A stretch of DNA of 64,000 nt, taken from contig MNCI01002177.1 in assembly GCA_015680685.1 (NCBI GenBank), positions 1 through 64,000 on the forward strand, given 5' to 3'. The notes below the pieces were generated by a model. That model searched no databases and was not told the DNA's origin. It was given only the letters and a program-made list of their open reading frames with translations. Both the position numbers and the translations under genes were made by a program. This DNA is from Gnetum montanum. Taxonomy: Eukaryota > Streptophyta > Gnetopsida > Gnetales > Gnetaceae. Of this stretch, positions 45,291-57,109 are shown one piece after another; the first letter of the stretch is position 1; every line of letters starts with the position of its first letter.

Positions 45291-46250
45291 AGAATGGGTT
45301 TTTCTACTAGGTTTTATTTTAGAGTTTGAAAAGATAATTCATATTCCCTGGTCCACTCGAAAGGTACGTCCTTTTTCATTAATTCCACCAATGGTTTGGC
45401 AACCTTTGAAAAGTTCTCAATAAATTTCCTATAGTAGCTAGTATGTACAAGGAATGATCAAATATCTTTGATAGTTTCCGGTTCATGGGTAATTCCTTGG
45501 ATAACTTTAATTTTCTCTGGGTCTACCTCTATCCCTGTGTGTGAGATTTTGTGCCCTAGTACTACACCCTCTTGGATCATAAAATGGCTTTTCAGCCAGT
45601 TGAGCCTCAAATTGGTTTCTACACATCTTTTTAACACTTGCTCTAACTAGTCCAAGGCTTGATCAAAGTTTGCTTCATAGGTGGAGAAATCATCCATAAT
45701 GACTTCTACACCATTTCCTATCTGCTATTCGAAGATGCTTAGAACTAGTCATTGAAATGTTGCAGGGGAATTGCACAAGCCAAACGACATCTGTTTGTAT
45801 GCAAAAATTTCCCAAGGACTAGTGAACATAGTCTTGGCTTGCTCTTCTAGGGCTATTTGTATTTGATTATATCTGCTATATCCATCCAAAAAACTGTACT
45901 AGTGATTCCCTACGATGGTGTCTAAGACTTGGTTAGCAAATGGCAACAGAAAGTGATCTTTGAATGTTGCCATATTCAATAACTTGAAATATATGCACAC
46001 CCTTTATTTTCCTCCCTTTTTAGGCATAATAATGAAGGGGCTAACCCATTCACTATTAGCAATGGGGTATATGAACCCANCGAAGGGGCTAACCCATTCA
46101 CTATTAGCAATGGGGTATATGAACCCAACCTTGAGAAGTTGTTCGATTTCTTCCTTAACTACTTACTTCAGCTTAGGGTTNTCCTAGGATCTATTCCAGT
46201 TAATTCAGGATATGACCAAGCAAAGGATTTTGACCATCTATTGATTACCT
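45291..46250 (-). pseudogene. reverse transcriptase (M4)
   Basis: The active-site box (about 45700) reads VIMDDF: Phe of FMDD is Ile, both Asp kept. The YSGYNQI region is decayed (about 45860). The N at 46080 lies between 46-bp duplicated flanks (46034-46079 and 46082-46127). The N at 46181 replaces about 75 bases of the N-terminal end, judged against M2. Confidence 0.7.
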
Positions 46251-46689
46251 TCAGCAGTTCTTCTTTCTGTTGAGTAGCAAGATTAGCGTTGATAATTACC
46301 GATTTTCCATTTTAAGGAACGTGTATTCTATATCAATGGATAATGGTTTCAGCTCAAAGGGCTCCTACTTAAATTTCTCAAGGATTTCCAACTTCCCATA
46401 GTTGACATTTTCAAGGTTAAGACTTGGAAGCTGGCGGTGGACTTGCTCTAATGCATCTATGCTATCGATGTAAGTGCAAGTCAAACCCTTAGTTGGTTCC
46501 ATGCATATGAGTGAATTGCTTTCTTGATCAGCTATCAGCCACTGGGTGTCTTCCTGTTGTGTGGCTGCTACATATAGGCATCTTTCTATGTTGATCACTT
46601 GTGCACACTGATTGCATATAAGCAATGTTAAAATTTGCACAAACCATAACCTTTGCACGCAATTACACCCTGTGTCACTATATGCTATG
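46251..46689 (-). pseudogene. PR-RT linker of pol (M4)
   Basis: Readable as QEDTQWLIADQESNSLICMEP, TCTYIDSIDALEQVHRQL and FKQE-type ends (46365-46658). This linker is conserved across the family between protease and RT, with a CNQCAQV zinc-like pair; no known function. Confidence 0.55.
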
Positions 46690-47140
46690 CACAGAACTTT
46701 CTCTTTCTTGATCTTTCCAAATGTATTTTCCTTTGATATTTATAGGGAAAGATCGTAGATTCCTAGGCGTGCGTCAATGGTACTTAGCCATGCTCTTCCC
46801 ATTATGATTGGGAAGTCCCCCTTACCGTTATTCACCTGAATCACTAGGAAGTCAGCTAGGTACGACCACCCACAAACATGGGTAACAATGTCTTCCACCA
46901 GTCCCAATGGGATAGTGATGGACTGGTCAGCCAACTCTAGAAGGATGTTGCTCTTTTTCAATGGAGGCAGGTTTCAAGCCTTATACATTTCTTGGGAAAT
47001 CAAGTTGACATCGGAACCTAAATCCAAAAGAGCCTTGCACAATGCATTTTCAATGATTTGTAAATATATCAAAGGACTCCTAGGATTAGAGAATTTCTTG
47101 AGAAGGTGGCCAGCTTTGATCCAATCAGTGACAACATGTG
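46690..47140 (-). pseudogene. aspartic protease (M4)
   Basis: KALLDLGSDVNLISQEMY keeps the catalytic Asp but has Leu for Ser. It is followed by LPPLKKSNILLELADQS, LVEDIVTHVCGWSYLADF and FPIIMGRAWLSTIDA. Upstream MLTHVVTDWIKAGHL and SPLIYLQI. One of the better preserved copies. Confidence 0.78.
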
Positions 47141-47349
47141 TTAGCATGATTGTATGCGTTGAGTGCGATGGTTGAGATGAAGGAGGCTCTAAAATTTTGA
47201 TTGATAATGAGGAATCTAAGGAATTAGCCGCTTGTGATTGCAAGGACTTGGTTGGTCTATTGGTTCTAAGGAAAAGTTTTTTCTTCATGTGGTTGTTGGA
47301 ACCAATAGTAGGTTGAGAGTTAACAGCCCTTGTGGCATTATGTTGTTGC

Positions 47350-49663
47350 GGTTGGGTAGGGATTTCACCCTGCATAGCTGGAGTAGCTGGTAGTGGAGCT
47401 ATTAGTGGAAGAGATGCGACTGGATGAGAAGGATGATATTCTTGTAGAATATCGTCCCTAGAAAAGGAAGTTCCATAATACTCATGAGTGATGTGACCAG
47501 TAGAGTCATGTGGGGAGATTGGCTACCGCACATAATATCCATACGAGTCAGGTTGTCAATAAGGATACTGTTGCCTTAGTGGTGGCATTCCCCATGGTTG
47601 TGGATGCTGCCACTATTGATATTGGTTAATCAGTTGTGGTGGAGTTCCACTTGGATAATACGTTAAGGGTTGGTGGAACTGTCTTGGGTTACCTTGGGGT
47701 AAGGTAACCTTCGGGGTGCTTTTTGTTTGTTCAATCGTGGGTTGAGTGCATACACCCCAGACTCTTACAAATGTGAGATTATAGGGCAACATTTCTTAGG
47801 ATGGTCATATTGACATATTTCACATCCACTATCATTATATGTTTCTAACTCCACAACCTATTCAATGATGGAAATTTTGCCCTTACCCTTGCTACGTGCA
47901 TGTTCAACTTCTCTCTTTTTTCTTTTTTCGCGATCACTACCTTGCTCTCTAGACTCCTCTACTATTTTAAGAACAGATTCAAATCTATTGTCTAGGGAAT
48001 CCCACGTTTGGTCTAGTTTTGCCGATACTTCCGATGTTAGCTTTTGGATAGGCAAAGTTTTCCTATTCACCATCTTTTCGAGTGGTGACTCTTCTTCATC
48101 CTCACAAAATCTTACTCCCCTCTTCCAGAGGGAAGGATCTCGGTTATACTCTTCCACACTTTCTCTCTCCCGTAGCTCACCTTCTTCCTTAGCAACTTGC
48201 TCCAATAGTCTTTGAATTTGATGGGACCTAAGCTCGAATAGTCTTCCTTGGGCATAAGTTCCAAGGGTTCTTCTGGTTTCATGCCTAAGCCCATCCACGA
48301 GATGGTGCAGTTGATCCCTTTGTGAATAACCACGGCCAGGACAACGACGTAATAGTGCATAATATTGGCCCATGGTAGCATCCAAGGGTTCATGTCCTCC
48401 TTATTTCCAATGTTGGATTTTCTTTCACAAGTTAGACACTTGGGAGTACATTTGGTACTTATCATTAAATAGTTATAACATAGTACTCCACCTACGAATG
48501 GATTCCAATTCTAAAGACTGATACTAGCTTTCTACTTCTTTAACTAGTCTTCATGGAAATAACTTAAGTTTTTGCCATTTGTTCTCTATATTTTGTAAGG
48601 CACACGCATCATGGAATACTTGTAAGTGATTCTAAGGATCAACGTTGTATCCCCCTTCAAATTTTGGGATATTATTCATATCTAATCTCTTGATCCTACT
48701 ATCTTTCTGGTGCCTTGTTGGAATTCTAACAGCCTTAGTTATGTCCAACATACCTCGAGTAGCGAGTAGGGGTTTATCATGATCATATCATCTATGGCAT
48801 CTATGATGTCTACATTATTCCCTACTCTCCCTTATTCTATGTCGTGACTCTCTAGAGTGCCCTTGTCCCCTTTCTTGGCTATTTCATCTATGACTTCCAC
48901 TTTGCCTACCTTTATCCCCATGGTCTTTTTCTTTATGACTACATCTGGACACTCAAGGAGAGGATGAAGAAGATGATGAAGATGAAGAAGAAAAAGAACC
49001 ATTACCAGGATGGTGTCTACTACCTTCTCTTCAGCGATCACAGCCTCAATCATGATTGCGATAAGAATGTCCATCTTTATCATGTGTCCGTGTCCCTTTT
49101 TCGAACCCTTTGTGCCCATGGGTATTAGAACCTAGGTTATGAATAGTAGAATGAAGGTTCTAATACACAACCCCTTGGCCAAAGTCAAGGGAAGAAACAT
49201 TGTTATGTGGGTGACTGCCTAAGGTAGGTTCACCACCCTCATTTTCGCTTAAGATATGTGGGGCATCTTGGGACCACTTACGCTTCAAAGACATATGGTG
49301 TCTCTCCTATTGTAAGTCCCTTTGATGTTGTGCCTCTGTGGGACAGTATTATCTTGAGTCATGGTCTTGCACAACGTATTCTGCATGTAACTACAGCTTG
49401 CCAATTCGTGTGAGAGCATGAAGAAGCATGCTCAGGACTAAACAATTAGAAGGTAACACTATGTTACCTTCTAAGTCTTACCAACGCAGTTGTTTTTCTT
49501 GATGGAGGATAAAGGTGAAGTCTGGTATATACTCATCTGGATGAATATATACAACTCAAACTTGTTGAGGGACTGGCAGATCAACGTCATGTGTATTACG
49601 CCATCAACTATTTCCTGTTTTAGACTTAGGTGGTCAGGCGCTTCCATACGAAGAAGGAAACAT
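47350..49663 (-). pseudogene. gag (M4)
   Basis: ATG at 49663 begins MFPSSYGSA and stops soon after. The N-terminal DEYIPDFTFIL-like module is at 49500-49600. The best run is 47858-48385: MDATMGQYYALLRRCPGRG, QLHHLVDGLRHETRRTLG, LLEQVAKEEGELRERE, LDQTWDSLDNRFESVLK and a Lys/Arg-rich end. The knuckle near 47800 reads CEICQYDHPKKCCP with all ligands kept. A Gln/Pro/Tyr-rich tail reaches 47350. Confidence 0.78.
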
Positions 49664-49772
49664 ACTTGTCTATTCAATGTGCAATGTATTCTTGTTTATT
49701 ATTTTCTCAACCAACCCTAAGGGTTCATTCCAATGATGTGAATAAGTTCTAATTAGCGCACAAACAACTAAG

Positions 49773-49791
49773 TCTGTGGCAACGATGCCTA
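49773..49791 (-). promoter_or_regulatory. primer binding site (M4), tRNA-Asp type
   Basis: Minus strand TAGGCATCGTTGCCACAGA directly after TCATCA. Confidence 0.75.
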
Positions 49792-51054
49792 TGATGAGCA
49801 ACGAGGTACCCCTATGTTCAACCATACAAATACAAGCTTTTCATGCATGATCCGGTCAAATTCCAGGGACTAAGTGCTTATGCACCCTTGTAGAACAAGG
49901 ACGGGTTGGTTGATCATTGTCTTCCCAAGCTTACCTGTATGTCACGGTTGTATGGTTAAGTAAGCTTGAGGCATATGATTTTTATAGCTTTTATGTTTTT
50001 ATGTCCTGCGCTAGTAGGGAAGGAGAGAGGTAACTAAGTGAATAATTTAACTTAACTACTCATTAACTAAGTTCTAACTAATCCTAACACCAGCATCTGT
50101 TCCCACTTGTCGTACACATCCTGAACCAATGCAACATTGCTAAGATTACCAAATGCTAATCGTTGCTAGGTTACTAAGCATTACACGCATGCTCGAAGTG
50201 GTTGTGCTTGTGTAATTTAACGATTTACTTAATTGATCAAAATGAATTGTTGTGCTAATAACATAAATGTAAAGTGCATAAAATAAAATAAATACATAAG
50301 AAAATAAAATAAAATAAATGCATAAAAAATAAATCTCAAATGTTGCAAGGATGAATTAAAGAGCTCATCTTTATTTTCATACACAAGGTGTGCTCAGGTA
50401 CACAATGCTCAAATAAAGATCCATCCACACTTAGACCTCCTACTACAGGCACTTAGAAAATACTCTAACTTTCAAATAGACTACAAGAGTTTCGCTACTT
50501 GACTGTAAAAAGACTTCTTCCAATTGTGTGCCTGGGCACTGTATTTATAGGCTTGGGAGCAACTTCTCTAATAATTAGAGTAACCACTCTAATAATTAGA
50601 ATAACTGCTACAGTAACCATTAGAGTAACCACTCTAATAATTAGAATAACTACTAGAGTAACCGCTAGAGTAACCACTCTAATAATTAGAATAACTGCTA
50701 AAGTAACCATTAGAGTAACCACTCTAATAATTAGAATAACTACTAGAGTAACCGCTAGAGTAACCACTCTAATAATTAGAATAACTGCTAAAGTAACCAT
50801 TAGAGTAACCACTCTAATAATTAGAATAACTACTAGAGTAACCGCTAGAGTAACCACTCTAATAATTAGAGTAACTGCTAAAGTAACCATTAGAGTAACC
50901 ACTCTAATAATTAGAATAACTACTAGAGTAACCGCTAGAGTAACCACTCTAATAATTAGAGTAACTGCTAAAGTAACCACTATAGTAACCACTCTAATAA
51001 TTAGAATAACTACTAGAGTAACCACTCTAATAATTAGAGTAACTTCTCTCATCA
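49792..51054 (-). repeat. M4 5' LTR (1263 bp)
   Basis: TGATGAGAGAAG (51054, minus) to CTCATCA (49792). Longer than its relatives because a minisatellite fills U3. TATA box (TATTTATA on +) at 50542-50549, right beside the array. Confidence 0.9.
50561..51049. repeat. 45-bp minisatellite with 90-bp higher-order period
   Basis: Units ttagaataactactagag.. and ttagaataactgctaaag.. alternate. The first type recurs at 50641, 50731, 50821 and 50911, exactly 90 bases apart. Each unit contains the near-palindrome ctctaataattagag. The length is a multiple of three, so both strands stay open, giving false 190-codon ORFs. Confidence 0.93.
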
Positions 51055-51540
51055 CTAACATAATCATCTAGGCCCACCTTCCATGCACATCCTAAACTCA
51101 TTAGGAATGTTGTTAGGTTACCTACCATGAGGCTATTAGGCATACCAAGCAATAACACTACTAGGATTACCAAGCATTAACTGTATGTCTAAGGTGATTG
51201 TACTTATGTGTGATTATTTAGGATATTAATTAACTAAGTTCATGAATATAGAATGCATTAGTGATAAAGTGCATAATAGAAACGTTAAGCTATTCTTAAG
51301 GTCTGTAAGGAATTCCAAGAATCTCATCTTTATTACTAGCACATCAAAGTGTTTAGGTACATTGATGTTCAAATAAGGATCTGTACAATCCTTAAAGTCC
51401 TACTGCAAGCACTCAGAAAATATTCTAACTCTGAAAAAATAAAACTACAAGACTAGACACTGTGTTGATGCATCTAACCATGTATCAATGGCAACACGTT
51501 GACCAGGCTACATTGACGCAGCATGTCGAATGATTCATCA
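51055..51540 (-). repeat. M5 LTR fragment
   Basis: Left end cut by M4, right end TTCATCA followed by a polypurine tract. U3 side carries cattgacgcagc / gttgacc motifs like those in the 57525 LTR. Confidence 0.75.
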
Positions 51541-51552
51541 TACCCCCATGAC
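51541..51552 (-). promoter_or_regulatory. polypurine tract (M5)
   Basis: Minus strand GTCATGGGGGTA before TGATGAATC. Confidence 0.7.
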
Positions 51553-51779
51553 TAAATAAAAACTTGTCCTCAAGTGAACAAAAAAGGAATCAAGCTTCTT
51601 ACAAAATTGAAAAGGTATGGAATTATTAACTAACATACTCTACTCGATAAACCCTGAGTGTTGAATTATACAAATTTATAAAAATTAACAGAATTGGGTG
51701 TTCTTGACAATAATATTGGACTTCGTACAAAAAATGACCAACAACAATCCTCTAATTCTTGAAGATGAAGAGAAGATCA

Positions 51780-52649
51780 AACAGTGGTAGGAGGTGGAGG
51801 CTCCTAGGGTGCTGAAGGACCTTCTCCAAGCTCCAGCACTGGTGGTGGTGGTGGTTGAGGTTAAGGTCGTGGATGTGAGTGTGACTATCTTGCTACAACT
51901 ACTACTTCTAGTAGAACACGAAAGGCATCCAATAATACCTTCATCTTCTCCTTCTTACTCTATGTGGCCTCACCAATGTGGGCTAATATAAGGACATCCC
52001 ATGGACAAGGTATTGCTGGAAACAACTCGTTCACATTGATAAACCATGCTATGAATTTCTTAAGTTCTACATCAAATGTTTTTACAAGGTTCTACAGTTC
52101 ATGGTAGTCATTCATTTTTTTGGCTAAGTTCTCAACAACCAATCGTTGGTTAGTAAATCAGCTCCTAAAAAATTCAAGCTCCACATTAGCTATTTCTTGC
52201 TTTTGTTTAGTGTCTTTGTGGTGCTTGAACTCAGCCTCATAGAAGAGGTACAAGCTAGCCACCTGCTTCAACTCTGACCTTGGCCTTTTGGATGTTAGCA
52301 TGGTCAAGTTTGCATAATGGAGGTTAGTAAGCCCCATGTATTATATCATCTCTTCAATTTGTAGCTTCTTCATGCATATTTTTGCTTTATTGTAGGCATT
52401 TAAACCATCAGAGATCGACTGCCATACATCAACTCTTTGTTGAAGTTGTTAGAGGATCTTGTTCATTTTTTCCTTGGCTAATTGTATGTCTTTCTTGTTT
52501 ACCTCCTTGAGGAGTCCTAGCTGGTCCCTGTAGTCATTTTCCATACATTTGAACTTTAGGGCCTCGTTTCTCTAGGTGACTACCTCAATGGCCATTTTTT
52601 GGTGAAATGCCCAAACCTCCTTCATTGACAGATTATAGTCCTCCACTGC
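51780..52649 (-). pseudogene. third ORF, C-terminal half (M5)
   Basis: Minus strand reads long heptad-rich stretches (LKEVNKKDIQLAKEKMNKIL; KAKICMKKLQIEEM), then LTNLHYANLTML, FINVNELFPAIPCPWDVL and a Pro-rich tail (RPQPQPPPPVLELGEG with stops). It aligns with the P1 copy from about 1680 to 2400 (LANLRYANLSML; ANQMFPKLPYPWEVL). The N-terminal half is beyond the P3 insertion at 52650 and outside the window. Confidence 0.75.
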
Positions 52650-53521
52650 TAATGAGTGTCAAAGTGTTACATCGATGGGCCCTCATTGATGCAGCCACAT
52701 CGATGGGCCCTATTTACATGGTGTTTCCTCATCAACTTAGCATCTCCTAGTCATGTTTATGGGCATTCAAGTCATAGTAGTAGCTGACCTCTTATAGTTT
52801 TTACATTTGAAAGTTAGAATATTTTCCCAGGTGCCTGCATTAGAAGTCATTGAGTGTACAGATCTTTATTTGAGCACTATTGTACCTAAAAATGATAGTG
52901 TGTGTAGCAATAAAGATGAGCTTCTTGATAAAACTTGCACCATTTTTAGATAGTTTAAATGTTTTATTTATGAATTTAATGTTTTCAGCTATTTATTCAA
53001 TGATTTCTAGTAATTAAGCTAATTATTTAATTAATTAAGATAAGCTAAATAGATCAAACACATAAGTACAGCTGCTTCAAGTGTAACACATATTTGCTTG
53101 GTGATTTCTATAGCATTATTGATTGGTGCACCTAGTAGCATAGTGCTTGGTAACCCAGTAGTGGATACGTGGGTTTAGGACATGTACGGAAAGTGGGACT
53201 GAATGCTTATGTTAAGACTAGTTAGAGATTAGTTAATTAGTTAAATAAAATTAGTTATTAAATTACTTCATCTCCCTACTTTAAGCATCAAAGACATAAA
53301 ACATAAAATGAAAAAAATCACATGCGTCAATTCCACTTAACCATACCTTTGTACTTCACAAGTGTAATTGGGAAGACAATGAACAATCATTAGGGCAAGG
53401 CTCACTTCTTGAAAGACTAATGTACTAGAAACTAGAGAGTCCATAGAATTCAACTAGATCATGTGTGAACACTTCATGATTCGTATGGTTGGGCATAGGG
53501 GTACCCCTTCACTGCTCATCA
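52650..53521 (+). repeat. P3 5' LTR (872 bp)
   Basis: TAATGAGTGTC to GCTCATCA. U3 has a 15-bp direct repeat acatcgatgggccct at 52669-52683 and 52697-52711, built of ATCGAT and GGGCCC palindromes. TATA position decayed (ttatag, about 52790). AATAAA near 52910. Confidence 0.85.
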
Positions 53522-53522
53522 C

Positions 53523-53540
53523 TAGCATCATTACCGAGGA
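53523..53540 (+). promoter_or_regulatory. primer binding site (P3), tRNA-Asp type
   Basis: TAGCATCATTACCGAGGA right after the LTR. Confidence 0.75.
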
Positions 53541-53673
53541 CTTTCTTTTGTTGAAACGTGTGCTATCTATGTTTAGTGAATATCATTAACATTGTTGGAC
53601 AAACTCCAACGTCAACATCATTCTCAAATAATATAACTACAAAAGCACACTGATATTTTATTTATTTTGCAAA

Positions 53674-56060
53674 ATTTCTTCTTCTTCTCATAGGCAAAAT
53701 GATACGAAATTGTTAGTCCCACAAGAGTGCAAAGTGATATATACTTATCTAGATGAGTATGTGCCTAATTTCATCTTCATCCTACATCAACATGAACAAC
53801 TACGATGGTATGATATGGAAGGAAACATTATGCTTCCTTCTGATTGATCTATGCTCATGATGCTACTTCAAACTCTTAAGAAGTTAGGCATCCACAATCT
53901 TCAAGAAGAGTATGTTGTACATGACTACAACTACCAAGAAGACCATCCCACTGAAGCACAACATAGGCGAGATCAACACCAAGAGAAGCATCAAGAAAAT
54001 TTGAAGGCAAAACGGTTCACCAACCCCTTGTTCTAGCTGAACCAAGATGACAACAAGGATCCTCCCTCTAAGGGCTATCAACCTAAAAATTCTCCACCCC
54101 TTGTTACTAATGATCAAAGTGTGGCTCTAAATCTATAGTCTATTATCAATAATCCAGGTTCAAGAAAAGATGGCAGTCAATGCAAGAGCTCGAACAAGCA
54201 TCACGATGATAAGAAAAATGACGAACGTGATTGTGACAATTGAAAAGGAATTAGCAGACACCATGGTGGTGGCAGTCCTCCTCCCTCGTCATCCTCTTCA
54301 TCTAAATCTCTTTCTTCTTCTTCTTCTAGTTCTAAAGGATGCCACAAAAGGAACAACCATGATGGAGGTGAGTAACGGGGCAATAATACTAATCACCATG
54401 CCCACAATAATCAAAGGGTTAACAAAGGACATCATCAACAATAATGAAATAATGATGATGATGATCATTTGTTGATGACTTGAAGTATGCTTAACATTGT
54501 AGAGGTAGTCAAGATTCTAATTAGGCTTGTGAAAGATAGCCAGATCAAGTGCTTAGACATGAACAATACCCCAATATTTTAGAGGGGATATAACTCTGAT
54601 CCACAAAACCATCTACAAGCCTTTCATGATGCCTATGCCTTACAAAACATTAAAAATTATTAGTAGAAACTAGAGCTATTTCTCAAGACACTCATTAAGG
54701 AAGTAGAAGGTTGATACTGGTCCTTGGAATTGGAATCTATCTGCAAATGGAGTACCCTACTAGAACTATTTAATGATAAATATCATATGTACTCTAGAGT
54801 ATCTAATCTAAGAAGGCAAATCTAAGGCTAAAAACAAGGAACACATGAGCCCTTTAATGCCACCATGGGAAAATACTATTATCTCTTACCTCAATGCCAT
54901 GGCCATGGTTATTCTAAGAGGGAACAACTCTACCACATCATAAATGGGCTTAGAGTATAAACCAAAAAGAACTCTTGGGGTTTATGTCTAAGGAAGACTA
55001 TCCAAACTAAGAGCTCATCAAATACAAAGGTTGATATAGCAAGTTGCAAAAGAAAAAGGTGAGTTGCAAAAAATGGAAAGTGCAAAAGAATATAATAGGG
55101 ATCCTTCCATCAGAAAAAAGAAGGTTCAATTTTAGGATGAGGAGAAGTCATTGCTCAATGAAGTGGTGAATAAGAAAACCTTGCCCATCCAAAAATCTGT
55201 TTCCAATATTTTGGCAAAGGTTGATAAGTTATGAGACTCTTTGGATGAAAAATTCCAAACTGTTGTGAATATTACTGAAGAATCCAAAGAGCAAAATAGT
55301 GATCATAACCACAAAAGACAAAAAGAAGATGAACATGCCTACCAAAAAGGTAAGGGTAAAGCTACTACAATAGAAGAAGTTGTAGAGACAAACTTTGATG
55401 ATGATGTTAAGTGTGACATTTTTCAATATGAACATCCTAAGGGATGTTGCCCTATGGTGTCACACTTACAAGAGTCTGAGGTGTACGCGTTGAATCCTCA
55501 ATGAGCATGGAGGCAAGCACCATGATCGCCTTATCTTCAAGGTAATCTAAGGCAATTCCACCAACAACAATAAGCTTACTATCCAAGTGAAGCTCCACCA
55601 CAACCGTATGAACAATATCAATAGTGGCACCAACCACAGTCATGGGGAATGCCACTGCCAAGATAGCAATACCCTCACAGGCAACTAGATCGATATGAGT
55701 ACTATGTTCAGCAACCCATTTCTCCAAGAAGTTCTGCTAGCCACACCTCATTCCGACATCACTATTACCCTCCAGAGTATCTTCGAACTCATTCACCATC
55801 TTCTCAAGGGGAACACCCATATCCATATCACCCTCTACATCTATCTGCACACATCCCTTTGCCCTCAACCCAGTTACCTCCTACTCCATCCATCCAAGGT
55901 AAAATTCCTTCACAATTGCAATAATGAAATGCTACAAGGGCTATACATTCAAACCAGCCTTCCAACTAGGTGGTTCAAATAATCAATCTAGGAAATGATC
56001 CTTTTTTTGATCCAACGGTCCTCCCAAACCCTCACAACCTAATGCAGCTGGTCTCCCTAT
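53674..56060 (+). pseudogene. gag (P3), start codon lost
   Basis: Expected start at 53674 is ATT followed by SSSSHRQND; M2 has the same ATT. The N-terminal module reads LDEYVPNFIFILHQHEQLRWYDMEGN (in two runs) and YNYQEDHPTEAQHR. A Ser/Arg-rich stretch (54170-54475) precedes the core (54490-54900: DPQNHLQAFHDAYALQNI, LFNDKYHMYSRVSNLRRQI). The 55241-55504 run has VVNITEESKEQNSDHNHKR and a knuckle CDIFQYEHPKGCCP with the second Cys changed to Phe. A Gln/Pro/Tyr tail follows. Confidence 0.75.
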
Positions 56061-56099
56061 ATCTCCAACACCCTCATCCTCTACATCAAACACATTCAA

Positions 56100-56640
56100 G
56101 TACCCTTCAAACCAAACACTACCTCAAATATGCACTATAATGTTAACTCATGCTATCTCCAACTAGATCAAGGCTGGTAATCTTCCCACAAAAAGATTCA
56201 ACTTGGGAAGTCCTCATATTTACTTATAGATTGCTAGACATGAGCCATGCAAGGTCCTTCTTAATTCTGGTTCTAGTGTTAATCCCATCTCCCATGACAT
56301 TTACATAGCCTAGAACCTACCACCTCTCAAGAAGAGCAAAATTTGTTTGGAACTGGTAGATCAATTAATCATTGTTCCCTAGATTAGTGGAGGACATTAT
56401 GACTATAGTTTGTGGATGATCCTATTTTGTTGATTTTCTAGTGATCAAGGTAGAAAATTGCAAAGATGACTTTTCCATCCTTATGGATCGTGCATGGTTA
56501 AGCATTGTTGATGCACGAATGGGCATAAGGAACCTCTCCTTAGAAACCTCCAAGGAAAATGAATTTGGATGCCTAGAGAAGAATCATGTTCCATGCATCA
56601 CATATAATGATAATGGGTGTAATTGCATGTAGAAACTCTG
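56100..56640 (+). pseudogene. aspartic protease (P3)
   Basis: KVLLNSGSSVNPISHDIY: the catalytic Asp is Asn. It is followed by LPPLKKSKICLELVDQ and, at 56441-56632, MDRAWLSIVDARMGIRNLSLETSKENEFG. Frame changes occur near 56390 and 56440. Confidence 0.75.
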
Positions 56641-57109
56641 GTTCATTAAGAGTACAATTATTAAAGCATGCAATCAATGTGCACATGAACTAGATATCTA
56701 GATGTGCCTAAACGTAGCAACCACAAAATAGGAGGGCACCTAGTGGCTAATAGCTGACTCTAACAATAGCACACTACACATGGAACCTACTAATAGCCTA
56801 ACATGTGCTTATGTCGAAGGCATGGATGAACTTGAGAAAGTTCATCACCAACTCTCTGATGATGGAGATGATGATACCTATTAGGGAGAGTTGTTAATCC
56901 ATGATAATTTCAAGCAAGAGCCCCTAGAGTTAAAAACTCTACTAGCTAACATGAAGTATGCATTTTTAAGCAATGGCAAGTCAGTTATAATCAATGTAAA
57001 TCTTGCTCCAAAACAAAAAGACAAGCTATTGAAGGTGGTCAACAAATGGTCAACATCCTTTGCTTGGTCATATCCTAAACTAACTAGAATCAATCCAAGG
57101 ATATACTAG
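56641..57109 (+). pseudogene. PR-RT linker of pol (P3)
   Basis: Reads CNQCAHEL, LTCAYVEGMDELEKVHHQL and, at 56891-57109, FKQEPLELKTLLANMKYAFLS with APKQKDKLLKVVNKW. Matches the M4 linker, including the CNQCA pair. Confidence 0.6.

Larger units (their letters stand above)
41568..51054 (-). mobile_element. M4: Athila-like gypsy element with minisatellite LTRs
   Basis: Minus strand: 5' LTR 51054-49792, primer site, gag, PR, RT, RH, IN, spacer, polypurine tract, and the first 203 bases of the 3' LTR, cut by the P2b LTR. It is inserted in the LTR of M5. Four N joins affect the sequence (41799, 44235, 46080, 46181), two of them with missing coding sequence. Confidence 0.85.

Noticed and set aside
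50495-51071. Open frames of 190 codons on both strands
   Set aside because: They follow from the 45-bp minisatellite, whose unit length is a multiple of three; the protein would be a simple repeat on either strand.
54201-54383. Acidic minus-strand ORF with poly-Glu
   Set aside because: Complement of the Ser/Arg-rich part of P3 gag.
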